Of a DNA stretch of 64,000 nt, positions 1-11,446 are shown piece after piece; the stretch's first letter is position 1; each line of letters starts with the position of its first letter. The notes beneath the pieces were generated by a model, which did no database searches, was not told the DNA's origin, and saw only the letters and a program-made list of their open reading frames with translations. Both the position numbers and the translations under genes were made by a program. This DNA comes from Sciurus carolinensis (lineage: Eukaryota; Chordata; Mammalia; Rodentia; Sciuridae), in the NCBI RefSeq assembly GCF_902686445.1, contig NC_062213.1:4461241-4525240 (forward strand). The letters are read 5' to 3'.

Positions 1-1099
1 ATGGGACAGCCCTCTGGTCCCTCGACTAGGGTTGGCTATCAGTCCTGGGCACATCAGCCTTCCTTGTCTGGGCTTCCGTCTCCCCACATGTGAAATGAGC
101 TACAGATAAGGTCAGCTATGCAGTCCTGTGGCTGGCACTGGGACCCCAGACCTGCTTCTGAAGACAGAGGCCACCAGCTGATTTGACTTCTCAGGATATT
201 CCAAGGGTCCTCTGCAAAGTCATGAGTGGAAGGGTGGTGCTGGAGTGGGGCCTGCTGCTGGAGGGGAGGGGCGGCAGGAAGGAGACTGGTGGCACCCTCT
301 CTGGCTGCTTCCCTGGCTTCTGGTGCCTTCTCTCTACTTGTCCTGCTGGCAGGATGTGGTTGGCATCCTTGGAAGCATCCTGGGCCAGCCCTCTCCCTCA
401 TGGCAGGTGCTAAGTGCCACTCTTACCCCATTCTTTCCTGTCCTATCAGGTGCGAGTTGCCATTTGAAGGCCACCCTGGATGTATTTCTCCACCCCTCAG
501 CCCCAAGAGTCCCGGCCATTAGAAATGCCCCCCTTTTTTCTTCTCCCCAGTTTTTGTTTTCTGTCCATCTAGATCCTCTCTGGACATATGTAAGAGCCTT
601 CTTTAATTTTTGGCTTTCTCTAGGGGTGATCTGAACATCTGTCTGTTCTCAGGGAGCTGGCAGGGCCACCAGGATCATACAATGCTGCACTAAGACAGTG
701 TTGCCCCTGATCTTTTCCCAGTTGCATTTCCAAGGTGGCTTCAGGTTGAGCTGATGTGCATCAAGCTGGCCACCTGCTATCAGAGCAGATCAGGTCACTT
801 CCCTGCTCAGAAGATGATGGCTCCCCATGGCCTAGGTGTGCATGCATTGCTTACCATGGCCCTTGAGGTTCAATGTCTTTATTTGCCACTCGGTCCCTTG
901 CGTCATGTCATTGCTCTCCCATATAGACCAAGTCACAAGATGGGGCAGGCATCCCTAACCAGCAGAGATCCCTCCTTTGTGCACCCTTGTCTGGGTGTTA
1001 GGTGCCTCTCCCGTGTCTCCTCACAGCCCCAGGGCTCCCACAAGTTCAGCACCTGTCATCCTGTGTCACTTTTCCCAAGCTGATCTTTGTCCCCTGCCC
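1..1099. other. intronic DNA, nothing recognised
   Basis: GC-rich single-copy-looking intron sequence. Several short open frames overlap in different frames with no conserved domain and no codon bias. I see no gene, RNA or repeat here. Confidence 0.5.
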
Positions 1100-1207
1100 C
1101 CAGAACCCCTGGGCAGGGACCATCTACTTCACTTCATGATGGCTGATACGTCCACCCACCAGTGTCTGGCACCAAGCAGGGCCTTGGAGAATGTTTGTTG
1201 AATGAAC
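1100..1207 (+). repeat. L2 LINE, 3' end fragment
   Basis: The order GGGCAGGGACC, then AGTGTCTGGCACCAAGCAGGG, then GAATGTTTGTTGAATGAA matches the well-known 3' end of mammalian L2. It is old and diverged. Confidence 0.65.
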
Positions 1208-2350
1208 ATAGGCATGTAAATGGGACAGCTTTCACGAGAGTTATATTTAACTGTTCTAGAATATTCTCTAGGTCTTTCAGAAAAGCAAATCCTTGAAAAA
1301 CAGCAGCCCACGAATCTGAATAGCAGGTGTTTGCAAGAAGTGGTGGGTGGTCTAGTTGGAAGGCTGCCCTGCTTTATGGGGCTGGGGCTCTCCCTGCACC
1401 CCAGCCTCCCTGCTCAGCCCAGGGGCCTGCCAACACGACTCTTTTTCCTCCAAATTCCAGGGTATCTGGGGGCCCAGCCCAGTTCCCATGGTACTACTGG
1501 AGCTTCCAGGAAGGTGAACCATGTGGGAGGGAAGGGAGCCCTTCTTTCCCACGTGGGGCTGGGCCACATTCCCAGCGGCTCCTGTTCCTGGGCTCTGAGC
1601 GTGGCTCTGTGGTCGCCCGCATGAGCTGGCAGTTAGCTCGATGGCAGTGTCCCTGCACTTACATCTTCTCCTGAGTGGGGCAAATCTGGAGGGCCTGGGC
1701 ATCTGCTATGGGTAGTCTGGTGCCCACGCCACAGAGTAGGAGGGACCCTCTGCAGCATTCCAGGGAGGCTGGCCCCAACAGCCTCCGTGATCCTTGTTCC
1801 TGGAGCAAAGGGAGCCGCTGAGCACCTCTGCGTGGGGCAAGCTTCCTAAAGCAGCGCCCCAGCCCTGGGGGCACTTGGACGTCTAGAGGGTCAAGTTTAA
1901 ACTTCTGAGATGTGTGGGCCCCTCAGACAGCTCCACCCGCCTCTCCCAGCAGTGCTTCCACATGTGACGTGGGTGGAATATTGTCCGCTCCCCAGAGATG
2001 GGATGAGACTCAGTGAGATGGCAAGGGTGAAGCACTTGGCCGGCACCTGCACGTGACGAACGGGCAGTGGGTGCTGTCAATCACTCTCACGATTGCTGGC
2101 CTGTTTGTTCTGTGCTGCACACTGGGCTGGGTGCTGTGGTTCAGAGGCGAATAAAAGACGTGAAGGCCACGTGCGTGCTGAGAGACGGATGTTGAACTAG
2201 GAAGGCTACGGAAGTACTCGTGGTGGGAGGAGGGACTGAGGGCGGGCCAGCCTGCGGCTGCGGAGAGTACCGGCTCAGATGGTGAAAGCAGTGGCTGGGG
2301 GTTTGGATTTTGCCCTGTAGACCTCAGAGTTGGAGAGAGGTGTCCTAGCT
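1208..2350. other. intronic DNA, nothing recognised
   Basis: GC-rich intron with no recognisable repeat or exon. Open frames on both strands look like the chance result of high GC. Confidence 0.45.
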
Positions 2351-2460
2351 TTGGAATTAGGGATTTAGGCCAACTGCCTTCCAATCCTGGCTTGAGCATT
2401 TACAGCGGGTGGCTCCTGCCCGCTTTTGCCCTGGTTTCCTCTCTGTGAAGTGCAGATGGC
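2351..2460 (+). repeat. MIR SINE fragment
   Basis: CAATCCTGGCTTGAGCATTTAC followed about 40 bp later by TTTCCTCTCTGTGAAGTGCAGATGG resembles the MIR body (CCAGCTCTGCCACTTAC ... TTTCCTCATCTGTAAAATGG). It is diverged. Confidence 0.45.
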
Positions 2461-3361
2461 AAGAGGACCAGCCTCAGAGAGCTGGGTGGCATGGAATGGA
2501 GAATCCAGGCGAGGGGCTGGCACAGTGCTCCCCAACCTCCCCAAAGTCAGCTGTCACATAGTGCAAGGTGCACCGAGTCCCCAGGCTGCAGGGACAGTGG
2601 GCTGCGGGACCTGGTGGAAGGCTGGTAGGGCGGGCTGCCTCTGGCTCCAGGTGAGTGCAGGTGGAAGTTTCCTGGGGCCCCAGGTGGCTGTGGGGAAGGA
2701 GTGTTGGATCTGAGGGACTGGCATCCTAGAAGGCCAGCCAGCACCCTCCCCTGGTCCTCTCTCTGGGGAGAGACCCTGACTTCTGCCCTGCTCCAGTCCC
2801 AGGACTGCCCCCTAGCCCCGTGACTGCTTTAGTGGGGTACGGGACCCTCTGGGCCCAGGAGCTGCCACCCACAGACCAGGACAGTAGCTCTGGCTTTGGT
2901 TCCTGGGGACAGTGCACTGGGAGATGGGTTGGGCCAAGGTCCACCTGCCCCTCTGCCACCCTGAGGCTGCAGTGCTGGCCCTTTAGCCTGCTGTGCCCCT
3001 GCCGCTGCTGCCCACGGCTGGGCCTGAAGCCTGTACTTGGCCGCTCTCGGCAGAGGTGTTGCCAACCAGAAGGGAGGCTGCCAGTTCCTCCTGGCCTTGG
3101 GCGTCGCTCCTGAGTCCCTGTGGGTGTGGGGTGGGACCAGGTGGTGCAGAGGAAGAGACCAGCGGGAGTGGGAGCCACGGGCCCTGGGAAGGCCCAGTGC
3201 CTGGCACACGGCAGGCGCTCAGCTCACGAGGGCTCCCCCTCTGCCACTCCCGGAACCACGCGCTGTGTCTTCATGCCAGGGGCGTGAGGACAGCCCAGCT
3301 GTGGAAGCAGAGGCCCGGGGCGGGGGGAGCTACAACCCTGGGACTCTCATGGGTCCTAACC
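2461..3361. other. intronic DNA; short L2/MIR-like tail at 3196-3224
   Basis: Very GC-rich intron with long overlapping open frames and no domain. AGTGCCTGGCACACGGCAGG at about 3196 resembles the tail of L2/MIR elements. Nothing else is recognised. Confidence 0.4.
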
Positions 3362-3681
3362 TGGTCACAATGACAAAGCACCACAGACCAGGTGTTTATA
3401 AATAGCAGAAGTTGGTTTCTCACAGTTCTGGAGGTTGGAGGGCCAAGGTCAGGGTGGCAGCCTGGCTGGGTGCTGGTGAGGGCCTCTTCTGAGGTGCGGC
3501 ATCCTTATGTGGTGGAGAGGAGTTTCCTTCTCATAAGGCCACCGATCCCATCATGGGGCCCCAACCTCCTGACTTCCTTTAGGCCCAATTGCCCACAAAA
3601 CCCCCTTTCCCATGACTGTCATATTAGGCAGTGGGACTTCAACATAAGTATTTGGGGGACACAAACCTTCATTCCATACAT
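3362..3681 (-). mobile_element. ERVL-MaLR solitary LTR (MLT1/MST type)
   Basis: Read on the + strand, it has the reverse complement of a MaLR LTR: ACAAAGCACCACAGACC, GGTTTCTCACAGTTCTGGAGG, CTTCTCATAAGG and finally GACTTCAACATAAGTATTTGGGGGACACAAACC. About 320 bp long and old, with no internal retroviral sequence attached. It lies antisense within the KCNK9 intron. Confidence 0.8.
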
Positions 3682-5807
3682 ATCCTAAAAGGTCCTTATA
3701 AACAAGCTTGGGGGGCCCTGTGTCCTTGGCGTCCTAAGGAGGCTTAGTGAGGGAAGGACTCCAAGGGAGCCCAGAGGTGTGGGGGGTGCCTCAGGCTGGA
3801 GAAGCTGGGTCTGGCTGGAGGGGACCTCAGAGTCCTTGGAGGAGCCGGGCAGTGAGTGGCGTGCACTCAGCGTGAGTGACCCTGGGACCAGTGCTTTCTC
3901 ACGCGAGGGGCTGAGCCTGGTACCCACGGGCACCGCTGAGACCCCCGCCCCTGGCTGCAGCAGGAGGAACGAGGCCAACAGCCTCTGTGGTAGCAGGTCC
4001 ACAGTCTGCAGAGAGGCTTAGACCACCATCCCAACGGCTTTCCTGTCCAAGCAGCCATTGGTCAACCATGCGCCCCGGGAAGCCTGGAAGTTCTCCCGAT
4101 GGACCCCATTTTCCCATCTATCAAATGGGCTAAAGGTGTTCACCAGGTCAGATTGCTAGGGCTGCTAGGTGTGACGTGACTGTCCAGGTGACCATGGAAT
4201 GCGTGCATGCCAGGTGTGCCTAAGCCTCCGTCTTTGTAGAAAATTTCATCACCTCTCAGAGGTGCCCCGCGCCTTCAGCACCCCACCCTGGCAACTAAGC
4301 AGCCAGAAAGCAGATTCGTCTCCATTTGGCAAGGTTTGGAGCCCCTTCCTGCTGGGCACTCCTTTGGCAGCTGAGAGGACCCCAACTCCAGGATGGAGGA
4401 GGCCTGCTGGCCTCTGGTTCCAGGTTCCAGTCTGCGCGGGCGGGCTCCGCCGTGCTGGCTGGCTGGGGGGACCCCTGTGTGGATTTATTCCTTCCGGCCT
4501 ACCTGCTCGCTCCCCAAACTGCACCTGCCCTACTGGGCCTGGCTCAGCACATCGGGAAGGATAGGACGGGCTGCCTATGGAGGTGCCAGGGGGCACAGAC
4601 CCTCCCGGTCTGCTCACCCTCTGCGATGTGGTCGCGCCTGCCTGCCAGGCTCCCCAGCTTCCTCCCATACTGGCCCTTTCTCTGGGAAGGAAGGGAACTG
4701 AAGACCCCCATGGGCCCCTGTCTGCCCTGTGCCTGTGGATAGGGGGACAGCCTATGGTGAGGAGCATCCCTGGAGAGGCTGGGCTGGCCCCATCCCATGC
4801 CCCCTGCCCCCCGTTTTCCTAGAGACGTCCCTTAGGGCCGTTGCCATGGGAATTGTGTGTTGGAGTCTATTTTGAGACCATCGTGTGGCTGATTTTTAGT
4901 ACTGTCTGGCGTGGCTGTTGCTTCTGCTGTTTGCTGAAATGACTGGCCCGAGAGTTTGGACTGTTGTCTCCAGGCGGCATTGTCCAGAACATCGAGGTGT
5001 AACAGGTGGCAGGGCCCTCACGAGGCCCCTTCAGAGGCTGGGCTTCCTGGCCACCACGGCCAGACGTGAGAACCCAGAGGCCGCCCCAGGTCCCTCGCTG
5101 TCCTCCGTGCCTACCCCTGGATGGTGGGAGGAGGCAGGCGAGGCCCGTGCCTGGACTAGAAAGCCACCTCGGCACCCCCAGGAGCTAAAGAGGGCCCAGG
5201 TGGGAGCTGCTGAGGAGCCTTGTTCTCTGGTCCCTGGCCGCCTGATGGCGGGTCTTGCTGTTGGCTTTGGTGTTCCTGGAGCTGCCCGGGAGCACGATGT
5301 GAGCGTGCTTATGGGTCTGAGGTCTGCCTCCCCTGTGGCCTCTGGGCCCCACAAGGATGGGAGGGCCGGCGTGGTCCTGGAGACAGTGCTGGGCAGAGGG
5401 CAGGGTCTCCCTGGCTGGCTGGCCAGGGCAGGACTCTCCCTGGGGACTTGGCATCATCCACAGTGACGGTCAGTCCTGCATGAACCGGGTCCCCGTCCTG
5501 CAGTCTCCTCCCCGCTATCCTGAGGGAGAAGACGGTTTCTGCAGCACTGCCCATGCCCGCCGAGCTGTGCTCGGCTCCTCCCGGCCTTAGCTTTCTCCCC
5601 TTCCCCTCCCTCTTGTCTCAGGGTGAGGCTCGGCCTGTCAGTCCAGGGCAAGGTCGTGGGCCTTGGCACCCGCCTCAGGTCTTGTCACGAAGGTGGCACA
5701 TGCCATGAGGTTGAAATGGTGGGACAAAACAATCAGACCAGATGTTGGTAAAGGGGCCAGTTCATCGATTTCTCCTGACCTAGATCTACCTATGGAGCCA
5801 GAGCCTT
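3682..5807. other. intronic DNA, GC-rich, nothing recognised
   Basis: No exon with splice sites and no clear repeat; a short MIR-like TTTTCCCATCTATCAAATGGG lies at about 4109. Long open frames such as 4918-5466 reflect GC content, since several frames are open at once. Confidence 0.45.
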
Positions 5808-5880
5808 CCCATTCAGTCAGCAGCTACTTGAGCACCTGCTGTATGCAGGCACTATTAGAGACAGGCCCATTCAGGGGGAG
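5808..5880 (-). repeat. L2 LINE 3' fragment, antisense
   Basis: CATTCAGTCAGCAGCTACTTG followed by AGCACCTGCTGTATGCAGGC is the reverse complement of the L2 tail (GCCTGGCACATAGTAGGTGCTC...). Diverged. Confidence 0.55.
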
Positions 5881-6300
5881 GAGAGGCTGAGAGTGGGAAG
5901 GCCTGTCTACACTACAGCTCCAGTGGCTGGGTCTAGATTCCACAATGCCCCAACATCGGACCTTCTTGAGTACTGACAGGAAACCATAGCTGACCTCCGG
6001 CGCCAGGTCGCAGTCAAACTCAGGTGCACTTCCTGGTGAAGGGGTGGCACAGAGGGGCCCCAGGCACCTGAGTGTCAGGTGACTTGACCACCATCTTCCC
6101 TCCTAGGCTCTTGTTCCTATTATGCAGACGAGGACACTGGGGCCCAGAGGGCTCCCTCCGGGGATGGCCCCACGTCTCTTTGCTATAGGCAAGTGTCCTC
6201 CTGTGACCCCTGCCCTGCCCTCCCAGGAAACCCTTCCTGACTACCCTAGGGGTGGGGGGCCCTGTCTTCTTTCTCCACCTCTGGCAGGCAGTCTTGGATA
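5881..6300. other. intronic DNA, nothing recognised
   Basis: Unique-looking intron. No repeat, exon or RNA gene recognised. Confidence 0.4.
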
Positions 6301-6475
6301 AGGGAAGCCCACGGGATGGGAAAGCAAGTTATTCAGGTTGGACACATCTACTTGATTCAGTCTTCAGAAGTGCCTGCCCCTCTGGGCCTCAGTTTACTTT
6401 TATGAGAAATGGGTAGTTCTCACAGGATGGGGTTCTCACATGCGCAGGGCTTGGCACCACTCAGCAAGCTGCTCC
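6301..6475 (+). repeat. MIR-like SINE fragment
   Basis: GGCCTCAGTTTACTTTTATGAG followed by AAATGGGTAG and GGGCTTGGCACCACTCAG resembles the MIR 3' half. Diverged, so the boundaries are rough. Confidence 0.5.
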
Positions 6476-6892
6476 CTCCCAAGGGGGCAAGGCCCTCACC
6501 ATTTTCTCACAGCTCCCCATGCCCCTTCTTCCCCCACCCCTGACTCGGGCCCGGAAAATCTGCCTCATCAGGTTTGAGTGGGGAGAGCTGGCCGGCGCGC
6601 CTGGGCGGTGAGAGGCTATTTTGGGAGCGAGTCGGGAAGCAGTGCTTTGTTTTGTTTGCTTCTCGTGATTACCAGAGGTGGAAGAGCCCTGCTCTCCTCT
6701 CCTGGACACCAAGTGAGGGATGGGCAGGGAAGGAGATGGACTGTCAGACGCTTGACAGCCAGAGGCCACGTGGGTCTGCAGCCTGACCCCGTCACCGTCA
6801 GTCTGTTCCAGTGTCTAAGAGGAGGCAGTGGAGGAGGGAGGGAATGCGGCTGCTGCCACGCCAGACGTGGTCTCCAGCTCTGCCCTGCGCCC

Positions 6893-7390
6893 ATGTGTCC
6901 ACCCACCCATCCAGTCCAGCCCGCCACACTCCCACTGTCACCCCCATTTATCTACCGCTCTTCCTTCCCCCACCCACCCACCCACCCATTTGTCCATCTG
7001 AACATATTTTAGCTAACCATGTATCCATCCATTGCTTGTCCATCATCCATTTACCTTTCACCCTCCATCCCTCCATTCTCCACCCATCCATCACTATCCA
7101 TTTGTCCATCCCACCATCCAGCCATCCTCCAGCCATCCTCCTTACATCCAACCCATCAATTCCTATCCATTTGTCTATCCTTCACCCATCCTCCACCCAT
7201 CCATTTCTATCCATTTGTCCATCCTCCATCCATCTTTCCATCCATCCATTCATCCATCCACCACCTACCCATTTTTCCATCCCGCCATCCTCCTTTCACC
7301 CATCCCCTCCTATCCATTTGTCAACCCTCCATCACCCATCCATTCACCCTCCACCCGTTTCCAACCAACCATCCTCTTGGCATTTTCTCT
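6893..7390 (+). repeat. CCAT-type satellite, about 500 bp
   Basis: A long imperfect array of CCAT/TCCA tetramers with strong strand asymmetry (very few G on +). A larger unit is superimposed: CTATCCATTTGT recurs at 7094, 7163, 7207 and 7310, at irregular spacings of 69, 44 and 103 bp. The array is open in all three + frames, which produces long Pro/Ser/His-rich open frames without meaning. It is likely to vary in length between animals. Confidence 0.9.
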
Positions 7391-8689
7391 CTTGGCCTCC
7401 CCTCCATCATCTCTCCCAGTCAATGCCGGGAGCTCCATGTCCGTGTTTGCCGTCACAGGCCCCACGATGGAATGGTAGACAAGACGCGCTGTTGTTCATT
7501 TCCTCCCCAGGTGAAAGAAAGGACCCTGGGACTTAGCTCTGCCCGCTTCTGCTGAGGCTCTGGGGTTGAGGACTTGGGTTGGTGCCTCCTGCAGGGAGGG
7601 GGTTTCAGGCGTTGCGTGGGAGCAGAGTGGGCCCTCGTGGGGAGGAGCACTCAGCGCAGGCCATGGAGATGGATTTTTCTTGAGCCGGTCACTCTGCCTT
7701 GTATTTTCAGGGTGATGTCTTCCCATCCGGGTTTTGAGTATGGATGGAGCAGGTACCTGCACACAGGGGGCAAAGGCGAGTCCCGCCAGGTCCTGGGGAT
7801 AGGGGAGGGGGGACCTCGATTGCACTTAGATTCAAAGCAAATATGGCACAAAGAAATACAACTTTTCAGGTTCTTTTTATTATGATGAAGCCAAATGTAG
7901 GTGAAATATGTGAACATTTTCCATTCCTGGCCATACATTTGTGACATCTTATAATGAAATACTTTTTACAAGAGTGGCCGACAGGGTTGGTGGCTTTGTA
8001 ATGGCTCTTCCCTGATTCTCATAATGCACATCAGCAGCTGGTGCGCACCAGGCAAAGTGCTAGGCCCGGGGGCGAGGCTCTGACCCTCTCACCTCATTAT
8101 CATGGAGTATGCGAGGAGTGCTGACCGGGAGTGGGGGGCAGGAGGCCTGTGCACAGCACCTGGTGTCAGCAGCACGTCACCGTCATGGTGCATGTGTCTG
8201 CCCGGGCAGTTCTTCACCCCCAGTCCTAGATATTAAATTCTGACTCCAAGGCAAGGTGCGGGTAGAGCTGGTGTGGGAGCCCAGGCTGGGGCCCTGCCCT
8301 TGCTCTGCGTGGCAAGGTCAGGCTTAGGGAACCCCAGACGGCCACTGTGGTCTGGGCACCCAGGCATCAGAGTGCCCAGGTGATGCCACCTACCAATTGG
8401 TGCCCTGGCCAACAGCAGCCGACATCTTATGGACCAATAAAACGTGAAGTGATCATCACCAACCCCTTCTCCTGAAGGCCTTTAAGGTGGCATTTCTCCA
8501 ATTGGAAGGCAGAGCCAATGGCCGTTGTATCCACTCCCAGCCAGGGGCCAGCCTCCCCACCCTGAACAGCTGGAGGACCCCTTCATTCTAGAGGGCTGGA
8601 CTCTGGTGTGAGGTGGGACAGGGGAGGACCCCTCTGCACACTGCAGCCCCCGCTGCAAACACTCACGCCTCCCGTGCTAGGGGCTGCCT
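7391..8689. other. intronic DNA, nothing recognised
   Basis: Mixed GC intron with an AT-richer patch at 7850-7970. No exon or confident repeat. Confidence 0.4.
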
Positions 8690-8990
8690 CCTGTATGCTG
8701 TCCCTTGTTACCGTGGTGCGGAAGCAATGTCTCGAACTCCTCTGGATTTTGAACTTGACCTGCCGTGCTGGAGATACGCAGCTGCTGCCTTCTGGGTGCT
8801 GGGCAATGGCAGCAGCTGCAGCTCCCAGTCAGCGCCGGGACCAGAGGGACCTGCAGCAAACCGCACTGCTGAGCTGAGCTGAGCTGAGCTGTTCAATAGG
8901 GTAGGTGAATTAAATGCATCCTTGTCTTTCAATATTTTTTATTATGCTGGTTTATTGGGAGGCAAGCTCATCACAAGCCAAGGATTCCGT
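8690..8990 (-). mobile_element. Tigger-like (Tc1/mariner) non-autonomous DNA transposon remnant
   Basis: The reverse complement contains GCTGACTGGGAGCTGC, CTGCCATTGCCCAGCACC and GCGTATCTCCAGCACGGC. The + strand continues with GGGTAGGTGAATTAAATGC and GGTTTATTGGGAGGCAAG. This order fits a primate- and rodent-shared Tigger-derived MITE. A (GAGCT)4 run at 8868-8890 lies inside it. Confidence 0.55.
8868..8890 (+). repeat. (GAGCT)n pentamer microsatellite
   Basis: Four perfect GAGCT units at 8871-8890, preceded by a partial GCT. Confidence 0.95.
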
Positions 8991-9227
8991 CTTCTGTGGA
9001 GAATAAGGACACAAAGACCTTGAGGTGTCTTGAACTGAAGAATGGGGCTTGGAGTCAGAAGACCTTGGAGTGGCCCTGTGCAGTACAGTACATTTGAAAA
9101 ACCAGGTCTTAGCGTAACTGTGTGCTGGACTCCGAGTTGTTTGGGCCACCTGCCTGCTGACAGAACTTGATACATGTGGCATCTCCACTCTACCGATTTC
9201 TGGAGGTTGATCAGAAAATGCATTTAA
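8991..9227. other. intronic DNA, nothing recognised
   Basis: Short unique-looking stretch between a Tigger remnant and an old LINE. Nothing else is seen. Confidence 0.4.
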
Positions 9228-9900
9228 TTTACATTTAACATTCTTGTTGATCCCACAGGAGTTGAATTGGCCAGTTTACTATTTGTATTATATAGGTATT
9301 ATGTCTCTTTTATTCTGATTTCTCTATTACTGGTTTTCTTTGCGATAAGTAGATATTTTCTAGCATGACTTTCTGATTTGTTGTTTCTTTTGCTATATTC
9401 AAATTATTTTCTTAGCAGTTGCCCTGGAGATTATAAAATGAGAAACTTCATTTTGAAAAAATCAGTTTGGGTTGATACCATCTTAACTTCAGACGTTTAT
9501 AAAAATTTTGCTCCGATATAGCTTTATTTCTTTTATACTGTTATTGTCTTATGAATTAAATATTCATACAGCGTAGGCCCTTTAACACAGATTTATTGTT
9601 TCTTTATAAGTGGTAACCTTTTAAAATTAGGAGAGGTTACAAATAAAACCCATCAATACTTTCCTAAATTTACCTGTGTGGTTACCTTTCCCGCACTCTA
9701 TCTGATGAATCTGAGGTACTGAATAGAGGCCTTTCATTTCCTGTAAGGGTAGGTCTGTGAGCAATGAATTCTTTTATTTTTTGTTCATCGGGAATGTCTC
9801 CATTTCCTTCAACTGTCTTTCTAGTTTAGTTGGATATAGAACTTTTGTTGACATGAATTCACTTTCAGCACTCTGAACATGTCATCCCATGGCCTGGCCT
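9228..9900 (-). repeat. ancient L1M-type LINE fragment, antisense
   Basis: AT-rich block in GC-rich intron. TAGCAGTTGCCCTGGAGATTA, TACCTGTGTGGTTACC, ATCGGGAATGTCTCCATTTC, TAGTTGGATATAGAAC and CTCTGAACATGTCATCCC occur in the order found in the antisense of old mammalian L1M elements. No intact frame. Confidence 0.65.
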
Positions 9901-10090
9901 CTGGCTTGGGTCAGCAGGAGGCTGTGGGGTCACCTCTCCTGAAAGGAGAGGGCCATCACCAGGAAGAGAGGTCTGGATCCTACCAGGCAAAGGCTTAGGA
10001 AGTGACCCACGTTGGCGTGCGGTGGTTCCTGTTCTGGCCCTTCCCATCAGCACACCAGCCTGAAGGTGGCCAAGGCCAAGATTTCCATGC
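9901..10090. other. intronic DNA, nothing recognised
   Basis: Unique-looking stretch between an old LINE and a MIR. Confidence 0.35.
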
Positions 10091-10190
10091 TCATTCTGTC
10101 CTCAGCATTGCCACTTGTTAGCTGTGTGGCAGCAGCATGTTGCTTGACCTCCCGTTTCTTCTCGTGGGAGATGGGAGCCATTGTCTCTAG
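10091..10190 (+). repeat. MIR SINE fragment
   Basis: TTGCCACTTGTTAGCTGTGTGG followed by TTGCTTGACCTCCCGTTTCTTC matches the MIR core (GCCACTTACTAGCTGTGTGACC ... ACTTAACCTC ... TTTCCTC). Confidence 0.65.
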
Positions 10191-10319
10191 CAGTAGAGCA
10201 CACCAGGGGAAGACAGACCTCGTCGGTGCTCGGACCACGCTTTCAGGAAAGGAGACACGAGAGGCTCCCAATTTTTAAAATCTCTTATAGTGCCCGGCCC
10301 CAATCCTAGCCCTTAATTG

Positions 10320-10365
10320 GTTTCTGGTCTTTGCATGTGAGACAAAAATCTCAAGGACCAGAAAC
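10320..10365. other. perfect two-part inverted repeat (hairpin)
   Basis: GTTTCTGGTC (10320-10329) pairs perfectly with GACCAGAAAC (10356-10365). Inside it, TGAGA (10338-10342) pairs with TCTCA (10349-10353) around a CAAAAA loop. A stem-loop of about 46 nt; its function is unknown. Confidence 0.9.
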
Positions 10366-10855
10366 AGTGTGCCTTCGGTGAAAACTCAAATGGTTATTGG
10401 CAATGGAAACAAATGGGAGTCCAGCAGATTCCCTGCGTGGCCTACTGAGGTGAGGAGATTATGGAGTATGTACTTGAAGTTGAAAGAAAATGACGTTCGT
10501 GAAGAACTTTACTGGCAATAGAAGAGCGAAAGCGTTTTCTCAGAAGCGAAAAAGGCAGGCGTGTAACTGCTTACATACAGCCTGCTCTCAGCCCCGGAAG
10601 ACACATTTCCTGAGTCCTTTTCCTAAATACACCAAAATACTCAGGGCTGCCTCCTGCGTGGTGGATGGCGAGCAGCTTTTCCTGCTTGATGTATATATTT
10701 TTAACTTTGTGATTTTCTTCAGTGAGCAAGTGTTATTCCTACAATCAGCAAATTACTAAATGGAAAAATCTAAAGAGTAGAAAATAAAGGGAAGTGACTG
10801 GGAGATACGTTAATTAGTATTTAATCGCAGGGATTTTCCACTTCTTGTCCTGCAT
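10366..10855. other. intronic DNA, nothing recognised
   Basis: Moderately AT-rich intron with no recognisable element. Confidence 0.4.
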
Positions 10856-10938
10856 TTCAGCCTCTTGATCTCTGCAAGGTTAGTGACTTGCCCAAGGTCA
10901 CACAGCTGAGCCACAGAGAAGGTGCCACCAGTACCCTG
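10856..10938 (-). repeat. MIR SINE fragment, antisense
   Basis: GTTAGTGACTTGCCCAAGG followed by TCACACAGCTGAGCCACAGAG is the reverse complement of the MIR core, and is well conserved. Confidence 0.8.
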
Positions 10939-11267
10939 GTCTTCTTTAACTGTTATTACAGAGTAATTGTGACGCCACACTTCCCCTTGGCGATGCCAGC
11001 CTGCCCCTTTGCTGCTGGTGTCTGACATTGGCAGTTGATGGGAATCGGCAGTGACAGATACAGAAGCAGCCACCCCAGTAGCTGTCACCCTTGACATTTT
11101 TGGAAAGGGTAACAAGGGCGATGCTCTGGTTGGGCATGATTTCCTCCCTGGGGTCTGGTGCCCAGCAGCTTAAATCTATAGGTACTTGCCTTAGGGGACC
11201 TGCATGGCCGCCCCGGAAACCCCTCCAATTTCCCATCCCCCCAGCAGATTCAGAATGGGCTCTGAGA

Positions 11268-11446
11268 CCTACCCTGGGTTCACGTGTGGCTCTGGCGCTG
11301 TCTTGGCTGGCTCTGCAGTGTGGACTCCAGGGCCTGCTCCGGGCCTGCTGTCCCAACCTACTCTGGGTTCACGTGTGGCTCTGGCGCTGGGTCTTGACTG
11401 GCTCTGCAGTGTGGACTCCAGGGCCTGCTCCGGGCCTGCTGTCCCA
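11268..11446 (+). repeat. two-copy tandem duplication, unit about 89-91 bp
   Basis: Copy 1 begins at 11268 (CCTACCCTGGGTTCACGTG) and copy 2 at 11357 (CCTACTCTGGGTTCACGTG). They differ by two substitutions and a 2-bp GG insertion in copy 2. The near identity points to a recent duplication. Confidence 0.95.

Noticed and set aside
4918..5466. 182-codon + frame in intron 1
   Set aside because: Both strands are open over the same stretch, indicating composition rather than coding.
6893..7390. CRISPR-like array
   Set aside because: The recurring phrase has irregular spacing and no distinct spacers; it is a simple satellite in a mammalian intron.
6811..7536. 241-codon + frame and its neighbours rich in Pro/Ser/His
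   Set aside because: They are translations of the CCAT satellite, which is open in all three + frames.
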